Shown: positions 7,843-16,838 of the stretch, piece by piece
How positions within the stretch are numbered: the first letter of the stretch is position 1
Layout of the letters: every line of letters starts with the position of its first letter
Source: Halopelagius longus
GTDB taxonomy: Archaea > Halobacteriota > Halobacteria > Halobacteriales > Haloferacaceae
Length of the DNA stretch: 64,000 bases
Direction: 5' to 3'
Assembly: GCF_900100875.1 (NCBI RefSeq)
Contig: NZ_FNKQ01000002.1
Location: forward strand, 806,001-870,000
Made by a program: the position numbers and the translations under genes
Notes under the pieces: model-generated
The model's input: the letters and a program-made list of their open reading frames with translations, nothing else
What the model was told of the DNA's origin: nothing
Databases searched by the model: none

Positions 7843-8258
7843 TTCACAACCCCGCACGAATGAACAGCGCGAACTGGCCGGGTCCGGATAGGGGCGTCGT
7901 CCTCCAGTCGTTGGGGGACGCGGTGGAAGGGTCACTCGACCTCGTCGCCGTCTACGGTGCGACGTCGTTCGACCTCTTTCACGTCGGAGACGAGTTATCG
8001 GACTCGTTCGACGACCGCGAAGACCTGATCGGTCGCCTCACGAGTCTCGCCGAAGAGACGCGACGAGACTTCGTACAGCACGGCCTCTTCTCGGGGCTTC
8101 GACCGACGCACGAACGCGTCGAGTACAAGACCCGAGAGGTGGACGGAAGAAAACTGCTGCAGGTGTACTGTGGCGGCCGCGGAATGCTCCTGTTCGTCAG
8201 TCCCGACGAACCCGAGGAACCCCTCGTCAGAACGGCGATGGGACTGTTGAGCGTCTGA
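7839..8258 (+). CDS. Conserved-looking haloarchaeal protein, function unknown
   Basis: 139 residues. The core contains DLVAVYGATSFDLFHVGDEL, an acidic helix DDREDLIGRLTSLAEETRRD, then the beta-rich end LQVYCGGRGMLLFVSPDEPE. It reads as a small alpha/beta soluble protein without helix-turn-helix, metal site or signal peptide that I can identify. The ATG at 7839 is supported by GGAGG at 7827-7831; an in-frame ATG at 7860 is an alternative. A short leaderless ORF overlaps its start and may control its translation. Confidence 0.75.
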   Translation: MIHNPARMNSANWPGPDRGVVLQSLGDAVEGSLDLVAVYGATSFDLFHVGDELSDSFDDREDLIGRLTSLAEETRRDFVQHGLFSGLRPTHERVEYKTREVDGRKLLQVYCGGRGMLLFVSPDEPEEPLVRTAMGLLSV

Positions 8259-8362
8259 GGCGGACGCGTCGAGGCGAGGCCGGTCCGTTCGACCGCCCTC
8301 GGTGAGACACACGCTCCCACGAACCGTGAGGAGCACCCGTACGGAACCGGCGAACCGCCACC

Positions 8363-8370
8363 TTTTATTT
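8363..8370 (+). promoter_or_regulatory. TATA element of the purine phosphoribosyltransferase gene
   Basis: TTTTATTT, centred 26 nt before the ATG at 8392, indicates a leaderless transcript. Confidence 0.6.
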
Positions 8371-8391
8371 CCGAACCGGTGAACCGACGAC

Positions 8392-8958
8392 ATGGACCAG
8401 TTGCGGCAGTCGCTCCTCGAAGCGCCGATAATCGAGAAGGGAGACTACGAGTACTTCGTCCACCCCATCAGCGACGGGGTTCCGATGCTCAAACCCGAAC
8501 TCCTCCGCGAAATCGTCATCAAGATCATCCGGAAGGTCGATCTGGAAGACGTCGACAAGATAGTCACGCCCGCCGCGATGGGCATCCACATCTCGACTGC
8601 GGTCTCTCTGATGACCGACATCCCCCTCGTCGTCATCCGAAAGCGGCAGTACGGACTCGCCGGCGAAGTCGAACTCAGTCAGGAGACCGGCTACTCCGAG
8701 AGCGAGATGTTCATCAACGACGTGACCGAGGGCGACCGGGTGCTCGTCCTCGACGACGTCCTCTCGACGGGCGGGACGATGTGCGCCGTCCTCGACGCCC
8801 TCGAAGGCATCGGCGCGGACGTGGTAGACACCGTCGCCGTCATCAAGAAGGCCGGGCCGAACAAACTCGACGACACGGACCACCACGTCAAGACGCTCAT
8901 CAACGTCCGCGTCGAGGACGGCGAAGTCGTCATCGTGGACGACGAAGGCGACGACTGA
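8392..8958 (+). CDS. hpt: Purine phosphoribosyltransferase (HGPRT/APRT-like)
   Basis: A 188-residue type I phosphoribosyltransferase of the archaeal adenine/hypoxanthine group, which salvages purine bases with PRPP to make nucleotides. The PRPP-binding motif is [15 protein letters not shown] (about residues 118-132). The base-binding hood region includes [19 protein letters not shown] and [22 protein letters not shown]. Length and order fit the family, which is closer to APRT in fold but is annotated as hypoxanthine phosphoribosyltransferase in archaea; which base it prefers cannot be told here. It stands alone with its own leaderless promoter. Confidence 0.88.
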   Translation: MDQLRQSLLEAPIIEKGDYEYFVHPISDGVPMLKPELLREIVIKIIRKVDLEDVDKIVTPAAMGIHISTAVSLMTDIPLVVIRKRQYGLAGEVELSQETGYSESEMFINDVTEGDRVLVLDDVLSTGGTMCAVLDALEGIGADVVDTVAVIKKAGPNKLDDTDHHVKTLINVRVEDGEVVIVDDEGDD

Positions 8959-9085
8959 GGGACTCGCCTCGCCGTCTCGACGCGCGGCCCCGTCGGCGAG
9001 AAACCGGATTTCGGACCGTTGTTCCGTCCGTTAACGGGTTTTGCTAATCGAAGAGTATTTGTGGAGATAGTCACTTTGCCGTGCT

Positions 9086-10942
9086 ATGCCACCCGGCAAC
9101 GCGGACGCGACGAGCAACCGGAGACACTGGCTCAAGATGCTGGGCGTCGGCGGCATCGCGAGTCTGGCCGGTTGCGCCGGTGAGGAGGGGGGCGACGCCC
9201 CCGACGGGACGGGGACGGACCCCGACGCGTCCGCCGGGCGTTCCGTCGGCGGGACGTACCGCGAAGCCCTCTCGACGGACGCGAAGTCGCTCAACGTCCT
9301 CTTTCAGAGCGACGGCGCGTCCGCGAAGTTCGTCGAGGCGACGATGGACACCGCGTACGACTTCAGAAGCGCGGACGAAATCGTCCCCCTGTGGGTCGAA
9401 TCCTACTCGGAGACGGAGAAGCGCGAGTGGACGTTCACCCTCCGGGACGGACTCCGCTGGAGCGACCCCTACGGCGACCTGACCGCCGAAGACTGGGTCT
9501 ACACGGCACAGAACGTCTACGGGGCGAAGGCGCCGGGCGAATCCGAGACGAAGGAGAACTGGGCGGGCGCGGTGCAGTACGCAGACTGGAAGGACCTCAC
9601 CGTGGAGAAACTCGGCAAGCGGACGCTGAGAGTCACCCTCCCGTCGCCGGAACCCGCGTTCCTCGCCTCCACCGCGTTCTGGGGCGGGCGGTGCCTCCCG
9701 AAGGGTCTCATCGAGGGGTACGTCGAGGATAGAGACGCCGAGGGATTGAAACGCGACGAGGAACTCAACACCCTCTCGTACACGGGCAACCTCGGCCCCT
9801 ACGACTTCGAGGAGTGGAAGCGCGAGTCCCGGTTCGTCGCCACGCGCGCGGAGGAGTACTACGTCCGCGACGTGGCGGGAACCGGCGACATCCCCGAGCG
9901 ATTCGCCGACGCGCCGTACTTCGAGCGGTACGAACTCCGCATTCTCCCCGAGGAGTCTACCCGACTCTCGGCGCTTCGAGAGGGCGAACTCACCTTCTAC
10001 GACAACGTCCCCGCCCAGAAAGTCGAGCGGTACCGGAAGATGGAGCACCTGAAGTTCCGCTTCCCGCCGAACCCGCTCTGCTCTTCGGTGTACTACAACC
10101 AGCGTTCGAACGGGTGGGAGATGCTCCGACGGACGGCCGTCCGCCGCGCGCTATCGACGGCCGTCTCGAAGCGAGTCGTCGCGGAGAACGTCTATCGGGG
10201 CTATCCGTCCGTCGCCCAGACGTTCCAACCCGAGTGGTCGCCGTGGTACTCCGCGGACAGAATCGAACCGTTCGGCGTCGGCGAGGGGTACGGCACGGAG
10301 ACGGCCAGACGGATGCTCTCGGAGGCGCTCTCCGACACCGAGTACGGGTACGACGGCGACGAACTCGTGGACGGGCGGGGCGAACAGGTCGAACTCACGC
10401 TCGTCTACCGCGACGGGCGGGAGGCGTACCGGACGACGGCGGAGTTCGTCGCACAGGAGCTTTCGAAGGTGGGCATCGCCGTCGCGCCGACGAACGGCGG
10501 CCCGTTCAACACCCTCCAAGGTAAGTACATGCTGAACGAGGCGGGCGACGGGGCGACGAGCTTCAACGCGGGGCCGGACGCCACCTCCGAACGGCCGTGG
10601 GACCTCCTCTACGGCGTCACGATAAACACCTACCCCATCAACCCGGACGCGACGAGCGTCATCTGGAACGCGGACGGGGAGTTCAACTTCTCCGGGTACG
10701 AACCCGAGGCACCGCTCGCGGACCTGTACGCCGACGCCCGGCGGGAGACGGACGACGCCGCCCGCGCGGAGACGTTCGCCGAGATATTCGGCGCGCTCAA
10801 CGCGGAACAGCCCGCCAACTTCCTGCACTTCGACGCGTACAAGAACGCGTACCTGAAAGAGTACGTCGGCATGCCCGAGAAGGGCGAGTACGGCTACCTC
10901 GACGAGTGGGACGAAGTCACGTGGCACCGCTCCGACCGGTAG
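9086..10942 (+). CDS. Oligopeptide/dipeptide ABC transporter substrate-binding lipoprotein
   Basis: A 618-residue periplasmic-type binding protein of SBP family 5. The N-terminus has a twin-arginine signal (RRHWLK, residues 12-17), a short hydrophobic stretch and the lipobox LAGC (27-30), so it is exported folded by Tat and lipid-anchored. A Gly/Asp-rich linker follows. The mature part has family features such as WTFTLRDGLRWSDPYGDLTA, the segment in which SBP5 proteins describe the ligand cleft. It is the first gene of a five-gene importer operon; a TATA-like GAGTATTTG sits about 29 nt before the ATG. The substrate is predicted to be peptides but could be another SBP5 ligand. Confidence 0.92.
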   Translation: MPPGNADATSNRRHWLKMLGVGGIASLAGCAGEEGGDAPDGTGTDPDASAGRSVGGTYREALSTDAKSLNVLFQSDGASAKFVEATMDTAYDFRSADEIVPLWVESYSETEKREWTFTLRDGLRWSDPYGDLTAEDWVYTAQNVYGAKAPGESETKENWAGAVQYADWKDLTVEKLGKRTLRVTLPSPEPAFLASTAFWGGRCLPKGLIEGYVEDRDAEGLKRDEELNTLSYTGNLGPYDFEEWKRESRFVATRAEEYYVRDVAGTGDIPERFADAPYFERYELRILPEESTRLSALREGELTFYDNVPAQKVERYRKMEHLKFRFPPNPLCSSVYYNQRSNGWEMLRRTAVRRALSTAVSKRVVAENVYRGYPSVAQTFQPEWSPWYSADRIEPFGVGEGYGTETARRMLSEALSDTEYGYDGDELVDGRGEQVELTLVYRDGREAYRTTAEFVAQELSKVGIAVAPTNGGPFNTLQGKYMLNEAGDGATSFNAGPDATSERPWDLLYGVTINTYPINPDATSVIWNADGEFNFSGYEPEAPLADLYADARRETDDAARAETFAEIFGALNAEQPANFLHFDAYKNAYLKEYVGMPEKGEYGYLDEWDEVTWHRSDR

Positions 10943-11011
10943 CGTCCGCCCGTCCGAACGACACCCCCGAACGACCTGCAATTTAGCCCCCATGACTCAC
11001 GGAGCGAACCG

Positions 11012-11983
11012 ATGAAGTGGTACGTCGCCCGCCGACTCGCGTGGGCAGTCGTCGCGACGTTTCTCGTCCTGTCGCTCACGTTCGGTCTGATGGCGGCGTC
11101 GCCCGACCCGCAGGCGTCGGCGTACGTCGCCCAACAGGTGCAGTCCGGCGGCGACTTTCAGGACGCGCGCGACACCTACGAGACGGCGCGCGGGCGGGAC
11201 AGACCGCTGTGGGTGCAGTACAGAGAGTACATGGTTGGGATGCTCACGCTCGATTGGGGGTGGTCGGAGACGCGTTCGCAACCGGTGACGGCCGCCATCG
11301 CGGAGGCGTTACCGTACTCCGTGATGTACGCGACGCCAGCGGTGCTGTTCGCGACGGTGTTCGGCGTCGCACTCGGCCTCTACTCGGCGGTCAACCGCAA
11401 CTCCCTGCGGGACTACGCGGCGTCGTCGTTCGCCTTCTTCGGCGTCAGCATCCCGGACTTCTGGTTCGGGATTCTCCTGATACTCGTCTTCGGGTCGTGG
11501 TTGGGGTGGATACCCGTCTACTTCCGCGCCGACGTGCCGTGGTTCTCGCTCGAAAACGCGCGGCAACTCGTCGCACCGACGCTCGTCGTCGCGCTCTCCT
11601 CTCTGGCCGGCGAGATGCGGTTCTCCCGCGCGACGGCGCTCGAATACGTCAACGCGGAGTTCGTGAAGGCGGCGAAGGCGAAGGGCGCGGGCGGGTGGCG
11701 CCGCGTCACCCGGCACGTCTTCCGCCCGGCGCTCGTCCCCCTCTCGACCATCCTCGTCGGCGATATCTTGAACATCGTCCTCGTGAGTTCTTACCTCGTG
11801 GAAGTCGTCTTCGGCATCCCGGGGCTTGGGCAGTTGAGCTATCGGGCGATACTGCAACAGGACGTGGCCCTCGTCCTCGGCACGGTTCTCGTCCCGACGT
11901 TCGTCGCCATCGTCGGAAACCTCTGTCAGGATATCGCGTACACGGCGCTGGACCCTCGAATCGACTACGGTGAGCGGCGATGA
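11012..11983 (+). CDS. dppB: Peptide ABC transporter permease (DppB-type)
   Basis: A 323-residue permease with about six helices. It starts MKWYVARRLAWAVVATFLVL, matching the DppB/OppB N-terminus, and has the EAA loop (ATALEYVNAEFVKAAKAKGA) that contacts the ATPases, followed by VVFGIPGLGQLSYRAI. It lies 70 nt after the binding protein and overlaps the next permease by 4 nt (ATGA). It forms the membrane channel of the importer with the downstream permease. Confidence 0.93.
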   Translation: MKWYVARRLAWAVVATFLVLSLTFGLMAASPDPQASAYVAQQVQSGGDFQDARDTYETARGRDRPLWVQYREYMVGMLTLDWGWSETRSQPVTAAIAEALPYSVMYATPAVLFATVFGVALGLYSAVNRNSLRDYAASSFAFFGVSIPDFWFGILLILVFGSWLGWIPVYFRADVPWFSLENARQLVAPTLVVALSSLAGEMRFSRATALEYVNAEFVKAAKAKGAGGWRRVTRHVFRPALVPLSTILVGDILNIVLVSSYLVEVVFGIPGLGQLSYRAILQQDVALVLGTVLVPTFVAIVGNLCQDIAYTALDPRIDYGERR

Positions 11984-13182
11984 CGGGGAAAGAGAGCGCC
12001 GTCCCCGACGCCGACGCCGAAGGCCGGTTCGAGGACGTCGAGTGGGAGACGCTCGAACGCGCGGGCGTCGCCGCCCTCTCCCGGCGGACGGTCGGCTTCG
12101 GACTCTGCGTCGCCGCCGTCGCGGCGGCGTTCGCGTACGACTTCGCCCTCGTCCCCGACGGCGACCCGACGCTCTCGACGCCGTTCGTCTGGGAGGCGAG
12201 CCAACTCGACTGGCTGCTTTTGGTTGCGCTGTCGGCCGTCGCGTGCTACGGCGTCGCCCCCCTGCTCTCGAACCCCCGGCGGAGTCGGCGCTACTGGCGC
12301 GAGTTCCGGACGAACCGCGCGGCCGTCGTCGGCGCCGCCTACCTCGCCGTCGTCTTCGGACTGGGACTCGTCGGCCCGGCGTTCGTCGCGAAACCGGAAC
12401 TGAACGTGCTGGCGCAGTACCAGCCCCCGGTGTTCCTCTCGGCGACGGAATCGACCGTCGGAGCCTGCGTCGGGCCGGTGGTAGACGGGGCGTGCCGCGG
12501 GACGTGGCGCTACCCCCTCGGGACGACCGGTCAGGGGAAGGGCATCCTCGCCAGCGTCGTCTACGGCATGCGGGTGAGCCTCGCCGTCGGACTCGTGACG
12601 CCCCTCCTCGTCGTCGCCGTCGGCACCGCCGTCGGCACCGTCGCGGCGTACTCCGGCGGCGTCACGGACGAACTTCTGATGCGGTACGTCGATATCCAGA
12701 TGACGTTCCCGACGTTCTTCCTCTACCTGCTCCTGTTGTACCTGTACGGCGGGACGCTGTTTCTGCTCGTCGTCATCTTCGGCCTCACGAGTTGGGGTTC
12801 GACCGCCCGAATCGTCCGGTCGGAAGCACTCCAACGCCGTGAGGAGGGGTACGTCCGCGCGGCGGAGAACGCCGGCGCGGACGAGTGGTGGATAATCCGC
12901 GAGCACATCGTCCCGAACGTCTCCACCACCGTCGTCACGAACGCCACGCTTCTCGTGCCGAGTTTCATCCTGTTCGAGGCGGCGTTCTCCTTCCTCGGAC
13001 TGGGCGACCCGACGGTCCCCTCGTGGGGGCAGGTCATCGCCGCGGGGCGGAGCGACATCGACACGGCGTGGTGGGTGTCCACCGTTCCCGGCGTCTTCCT
13101 CTTTACCACCGTCCTGGCTTTGAACTTCGTCGGCGACGCGTTGCGGGACGCGTTAGACCCGCGAACGGAGGGTGAGCGATGA
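11980..13182 (+). CDS. dppC: Peptide ABC transporter permease (DppC-type)
   Basis: A 400-residue permease, longer than bacterial DppC (about 300). The extra length is at the N-terminus (two additional hydrophobic segments around residues 35-90) and in an extracellular loop with two Cys (ACVGPVVDGACRGTW, about residue 165). The DppC core is clear: WREFRTNRAAVVGAAYLAVV, YPLGTTGQGKG and the EAA loop EGYVRAAENAGADEWWIIREH. The start and end overlap neighbours by 4 nt. The two loop cysteines could form a disulfide outside the cell; that is inference. Confidence 0.92.
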   Translation: MTGKESAVPDADAEGRFEDVEWETLERAGVAALSRRTVGFGLCVAAVAAAFAYDFALVPDGDPTLSTPFVWEASQLDWLLLVALSAVACYGVAPLLSNPRRSRRYWREFRTNRAAVVGAAYLAVVFGLGLVGPAFVAKPELNVLAQYQPPVFLSATESTVGACVGPVVDGACRGTWRYPLGTTGQGKGILASVVYGMRVSLAVGLVTPLLVVAVGTAVGTVAAYSGGVTDELLMRYVDIQMTFPTFFLYLLLLYLYGGTLFLLVVIFGLTSWGSTARIVRSEALQRREEGYVRAAENAGADEWWIIREHIVPNVSTTVVTNATLLVPSFILFEAAFSFLGLGDPTVPSWGQVIAAGRSDIDTAWWVSTVPGVFLFTTVLALNFVGDALRDALDPRTEGER

Positions 13183-14255
13183 GCGACCCGTTGCTATCCG
13201 TGCGGGACCTGAAGACCCACTTCCGAACCGACGAGGGGACCGTCCGCGCGGTGGACGGCGTCAGCTTCGACGTGAACCGCGGCGAGACGGTCTGCGTGGT
13301 CGGCGAGAGCGGGTCGGGCAAGACGGTCGCCGCCGAGTCCATCACGCGACTCGTCTCCGAACCGCCGGGGGAAATCGTCGGCGGCGAGGTGCGGTTCGAC
13401 GGGCGGGACGTCTCGGAGATGAGCGACCGCGAACTCCGGTCGCTCCGGGGCGGCCGCGTGGGACACGTCTTCCAGAACCCCCAGAGCGCGCTCAACCCGG
13501 TGTACACCGTGGGGTGGCAGATTCGGGAGGCGATTCAACTCCACGAGGACGTGAGCGACGCGGCGGCGCGCGAACGGGCCGTCGACCTGTTGGACCGCGT
13601 CGGCATCCCGGACGCGGCGCGGCGCGTCGACGACTACCCCCACGAGTTCTCCGGCGGGATGAAACAGCGAGTCGTCGTGGCGATGGCGTTGGCCCCCAAC
13701 CCGGACCTCATCGTCGCCGACGAACCGACCACGGCCCTCGACGTGACCATCCAAGCGCAGATACTCCGCCTCCTCGATCGGGTGCAAGAGGAGTTCGGGA
13801 CGGGAATCCTCCTCATCACGCACGACCTCGGGGTCGTCGCGGAAGTCGCGGACCGCGTGGTCGTCGTGTACGCCGGGAAGGTCATGGAGGCGGGCGACGT
13901 GTTCGAGATGTTCGACGACCCCGCTCACCCCTACACCCGCGCGCTCTTGGACTGCCTCCCCGGACGCGGCGACGGGGCGACGACCATCGGCGGGTCGTCG
14001 CCCTCGCCGACGGACCCGCCGGCGGGGTGCCGATTCCACCCTCGGTGTCCCCACGCCGTCGCCGAGTGTCGCGCGGGCGACCAACCGCCGATGAACCCGG
14101 TCGGCGAGGGCGAGAGCGAGGGAGAGGGAGGCCACCGCGTCTCCTGCGTCCACTTCGGCCCCGGCGGCGACCCGTCGGTCGTCCGCGGGAGCAACGGCGA
14201 CGGGGAGACGAGAGGCGACGCGAACGACGTGAACTGCGGAGGTGAGACGCGGTGA
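13179..14255 (+). CDS. dppD: Peptide ABC transporter ATP-binding protein (DppD-type)
   Basis: A 358-residue ABC ATPase. Walker A is GESGSGKT (about residues 43-50), the signature FSGGMKQRV, and Walker B LIVADEPTTALDVTIQ, which includes the DVTIQ stretch specific to peptide-importer ATPases. The C-terminal oligopeptide domain has CRFHPRCPHAVAEC, the Cys cluster seen in DppD/DppF. The tail after this is Gly/Glu/Asn-rich and of low complexity. It is coupled to dppC by ATGA and to dppF by GTGA overlaps. It powers import as a heterodimer with dppF. Confidence 0.93.
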   Translation: MSDPLLSVRDLKTHFRTDEGTVRAVDGVSFDVNRGETVCVVGESGSGKTVAAESITRLVSEPPGEIVGGEVRFDGRDVSEMSDRELRSLRGGRVGHVFQNPQSALNPVYTVGWQIREAIQLHEDVSDAAARERAVDLLDRVGIPDAARRVDDYPHEFSGGMKQRVVVAMALAPNPDLIVADEPTTALDVTIQAQILRLLDRVQEEFGTGILLITHDLGVVAEVADRVVVVYAGKVMEAGDVFEMFDDPAHPYTRALLDCLPGRGDGATTIGGSSPSPTDPPAGCRFHPRCPHAVAECRAGDQPPMNPVGEGESEGEGGHRVSCVHFGPGGDPSVVRGSNGDGETRGDANDVNCGGETR

Positions 14256-15574
14256 GCGACGACGCCCCCCTCCTCGACGTTCGGAACCTCACCAAACACT
14301 ACCCCGTCACGGAGGGGATCCTCAAGCGCGAAGTCGGCCGAATCCGGGCGGTCGACGGCATCAGCTTCACCGTCGAACGCGGCGAGACGGTCGGCCTCGT
14401 CGGCGAGTCGGGGTGCGGAAAGTCCACCGCGGCGACGACGCTCCTCCGCCTCGACGAACCGACCGACGGGCGAGTGCTGTTCGAGGGGCGGGACGTCACG
14501 GCGTTCGACGACCGGGAACTGAAGCGGTTCCGTCGGGAGGCGCAGATGGTGTTTCAGGACCCCACCTCCAGTTTCGACCCGCGGATGTCCGTCGGCGAGT
14601 CGGTGGCCGAACCGTTGCGCATCCACGGCATGCGCGACCGGACGCGACGGCGGCGAATCGTCGCCGACCTCCTCGAACGGGTCGGACTCTCCGCCGCCGA
14701 CGCGGACCGCTACCCCCACGAGTTCTCCGGCGGGCAGAAACAGCGTCTCGCACTCGCCCGCGCCCTCGTGTTGAACCCGAGCCTCCTCGTCGCCGACGAA
14801 CCGGTCTCCGCGCTGGACGTGTCGATTCAGGCCGAGATTCTGTCGCTGATGGGCGACCTACAGGACGAGTTCGGCCTCGGGATGCTGTTCATCAGCCACG
14901 ATCTCGCCGTGGTCCGGGAGGTGTGCGACCGAGTCGCGGTGATGTACCTCGGCGAGATAGTCGAACTCGCGGAGACGGACGAACTGTTCGAGAACCCCCG
15001 GCACCCCTACACGCGGGCGTTGCTCTCCTCGATTCCGACGCCCGACCCGACGAAACGCGGCGGCGGCGTCGAACTCACCGGCGGCGTGCCCAGTCCGGAG
15101 AACCCGCCCGACGGGTGTCGCTTCCACACTCGGTGTCCGGAGGTGATTCCGCCCGACGAGTACGACGTCGAAGCGTCGGCGTGGCGCGCGGTGATGGACC
15201 TCCGCGTGCGCCTCGAGCGGTCCGAGTTCGACGCGGACGGCGTCCGCGAACTCGGCGGCGACGAAACGCCGGCGGACGATTCGGAGGCGGTGGCCGCGGC
15301 GGTTCGCCGCGAGTTCGACATCCCGGACCGACTCTCGGACGACCGGGCCGAACGCGTCCTCTCGAACGCGCTGGAAACGCTCGCGGCGGGGGACGGTGCG
15401 GCGGCGCGCGACACTCTCGCCGAGGCGTTCGAGACGGTGTGCGAGACGGACGCGCCGGAACTCCGCCGCACGCCCGCGGGAGGCCGGGCGGCGTGTCACC
15501 TCGTCGAGTCCGCCGACGGAGAGACGGATTCTGGGACGGACGGGGCGTCGTCGTCGCACTCGGACGCCGACTGA
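14252..15574 (+). CDS. dppF: Peptide ABC transporter ATP-binding protein (DppF-type) with split C-terminal domain
   Basis: A 440-residue ABC ATPase, about 100 residues longer than DppF. Walker A GESGCGKS, signature FSGGQKQRL and Walker B LLVADEPVSALDVSIQ are intact. The C-terminal oligopeptide domain is interrupted: CRFHTRCPEVIPPDEYD (about residues 288-304) is followed by a helical, acidic insert of about 110 residues before the closing PAGGRAACHLVE that normally follows directly. The GTG start at 14252 overlaps the dppD stop and is preceded by GGAGGTG (14238-14244), a strong ribosome binding site. It is the last gene of the importer operon. Confidence 0.92.
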   Translation: MSDDAPLLDVRNLTKHYPVTEGILKREVGRIRAVDGISFTVERGETVGLVGESGCGKSTAATTLLRLDEPTDGRVLFEGRDVTAFDDRELKRFRREAQMVFQDPTSSFDPRMSVGESVAEPLRIHGMRDRTRRRRIVADLLERVGLSAADADRYPHEFSGGQKQRLALARALVLNPSLLVADEPVSALDVSIQAEILSLMGDLQDEFGLGMLFISHDLAVVREVCDRVAVMYLGEIVELAETDELFENPRHPYTRALLSSIPTPDPTKRGGGVELTGGVPSPENPPDGCRFHTRCPEVIPPDEYDVEASAWRAVMDLRVRLERSEFDADGVRELGGDETPADDSEAVAAAVRREFDIPDRLSDDRAERVLSNALETLAAGDGAAARDTLAEAFETVCETDAPELRRTPAGGRAACHLVESADGETDSGTDGASSSHSDAD

Positions 15575-15639
15575 CGCTACCCACCGCAAGTTTCCGAGTC
15601 CGCGTCCCTTTTTCGGCTCCCGCCCGTACGGTTCGCCGT

Positions 15640-16344
15640 ATGACCGACGAAGCCACTGCGTTATTCATCGTGAGCGAAGAGGGGTACTGGGCCGAGGAGT
15701 GCATCGAACCGCTGACGACGCTCACCGACGCGGGCGTCGATATCACCGTCGCGACGCCGTCGGGGTCGGAACCGGTGGTGGACGAACGCTCGACCGACCC
15801 CGAGAACGTGGGCGAGGAGACGGCCGAGTACGTCAAGGAGGTCATCGAGAGCGACGACCGACTGGCGAACCCCGAACCCCTCGCCACCGTCGACGCCGAG
15901 GAGTACGACGCGGTGGTGTTCCCCGGCGGTCACGGTACCGCGTGGGACGTAAATCAGGACCGCCACGCGCGGCAGGCCCTCCTGAACGCCGTCGCCGGCG
16001 ACGAGGGCAAAGCGCTCGTCGTCTGCCACGCCGTCGGCATCCTCGCGTTCACTCGCGAAGCCGACGGGAGTTTCCTCGTCGAGGGCCGCGAGGTGACGGG
16101 CTTCCCGAACGAGTGGGAGGAGGGCATCGTCGACGACAACGACCTGATGCCCGACGGTCGGAAACTCCCCTACTGGGTCGAAGACGAGGTGAAGGCCGCC
16201 GGAGGCGAGTGGGACGCCGAACTCGACGCGGACGCGAGCGTCACCGTCGACGGCGACTTGGTGACGGCTCGCGGCCCCGAGTCCTCCACCGCCGCCGCCG
16301 AGGCGTTGCTGGAGGAACTGGAACTCGGAGCGGTCGCCGAGTAA
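15640..16344 (+). CDS. DJ-1/PfpI-family class I glutamine-amidotransferase-like protein
   Basis: A 234-residue protein with the ThiJ/Hsp31 arrangement: start ATALFIVSEEGYWAEECIEP, conserved FPGGHGTAWDV (about residue 92) and the nucleophile elbow VVCHAVGIL, where Cys is the catalytic residue and His follows. YWVEDEVKAAGGEWD near the end matches the Hsp31/YhbO-like group. Members act as chaperone/deglycase or glyoxalase-like enzymes; the exact activity cannot be told. It is monocistronic, beginning 66 nt after the peptide importer operon. Confidence 0.88.
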   Translation: MTDEATALFIVSEEGYWAEECIEPLTTLTDAGVDITVATPSGSEPVVDERSTDPENVGEETAEYVKEVIESDDRLANPEPLATVDAEEYDAVVFPGGHGTAWDVNQDRHARQALLNAVAGDEGKALVVCHAVGILAFTREADGSFLVEGREVTGFPNEWEEGIVDDNDLMPDGRKLPYWVEDEVKAAGGEWDAELDADASVTVDGDLVTARGPESSTAAAEALLEELELGAVAE

Positions 16345-16390
16345 CGTACTTCGGCGACGTTCTCGATATCGATTCGACGGTTTCGGCTCG

Positions 16391-16693
16391 TTACTGTATC
16401 ACGAACGCCGGTTCCTCGATGCGTTCGCTCCGGCACTCCGGACAGCGCGAGGGGTAGTTTATCAGGTCGTCGAACGCCGAGAAGCCGCACTCGCGGCACT
16501 CCGGCGGCGCGACGAGGAACTGCTCGTCGGCGTCGTTGGAATCGACGGACCGGGAGACGTGTTCGAGGTGGTCGTACGCCGCCGACCGCGGGATGCCTAT
16601 CTCCTCTGAGATGTCCGTCGCGGTGTGAGGCTCCGACCGAAGGGCGTCGGCTATCTTCGTTCTGGTCGTCTCGTCGCCGTCCGACTCGGGCAT
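16391..16693 (-). CDS. HTH plus zinc-ribbon transcriptional regulator
   Basis: A 100-residue protein. Residues about 10-48 form a helix-turn-helix (TRTKIADALRSEPHTATDIS, then EEIGIPRSAAYDHLEHVSR). The C-terminal half is a zinc ribbon with CRECGF (about residues 66-71) and CPEC (84-87), giving four cysteines. This small HTH-ribbon architecture is found in archaeal regulators of unknown targets. The ATG at 16693 gives a family-like N-terminus; the frame is open further upstream but into the promoter of the divergent nucleotidyltransferase gene. It is convergent with the PfpI-like gene. Confidence 0.82.
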   Translation of the reverse strand: MPESDGDETTRTKIADALRSEPHTATDISEEIGIPRSAAYDHLEHVSRSVDSNDADEQFLVAPPECRECGFSAFDDLINYPSRCPECRSERIEEPAFVIQ

Positions 16694-16838
16694 ACGGTCC
16701 GGTTCGTTCCGGAGGGACGTATGCCTTCCCCGTCGTTCCGCGGCGGCGAGTCGGCATCGGCGGCGTCTTTCGATTTCATTCCGAACGTATCCGTAAATAT
16801 GAGAAAAGAACTTGATAGCAGCGACAGTCTGAACGAGC

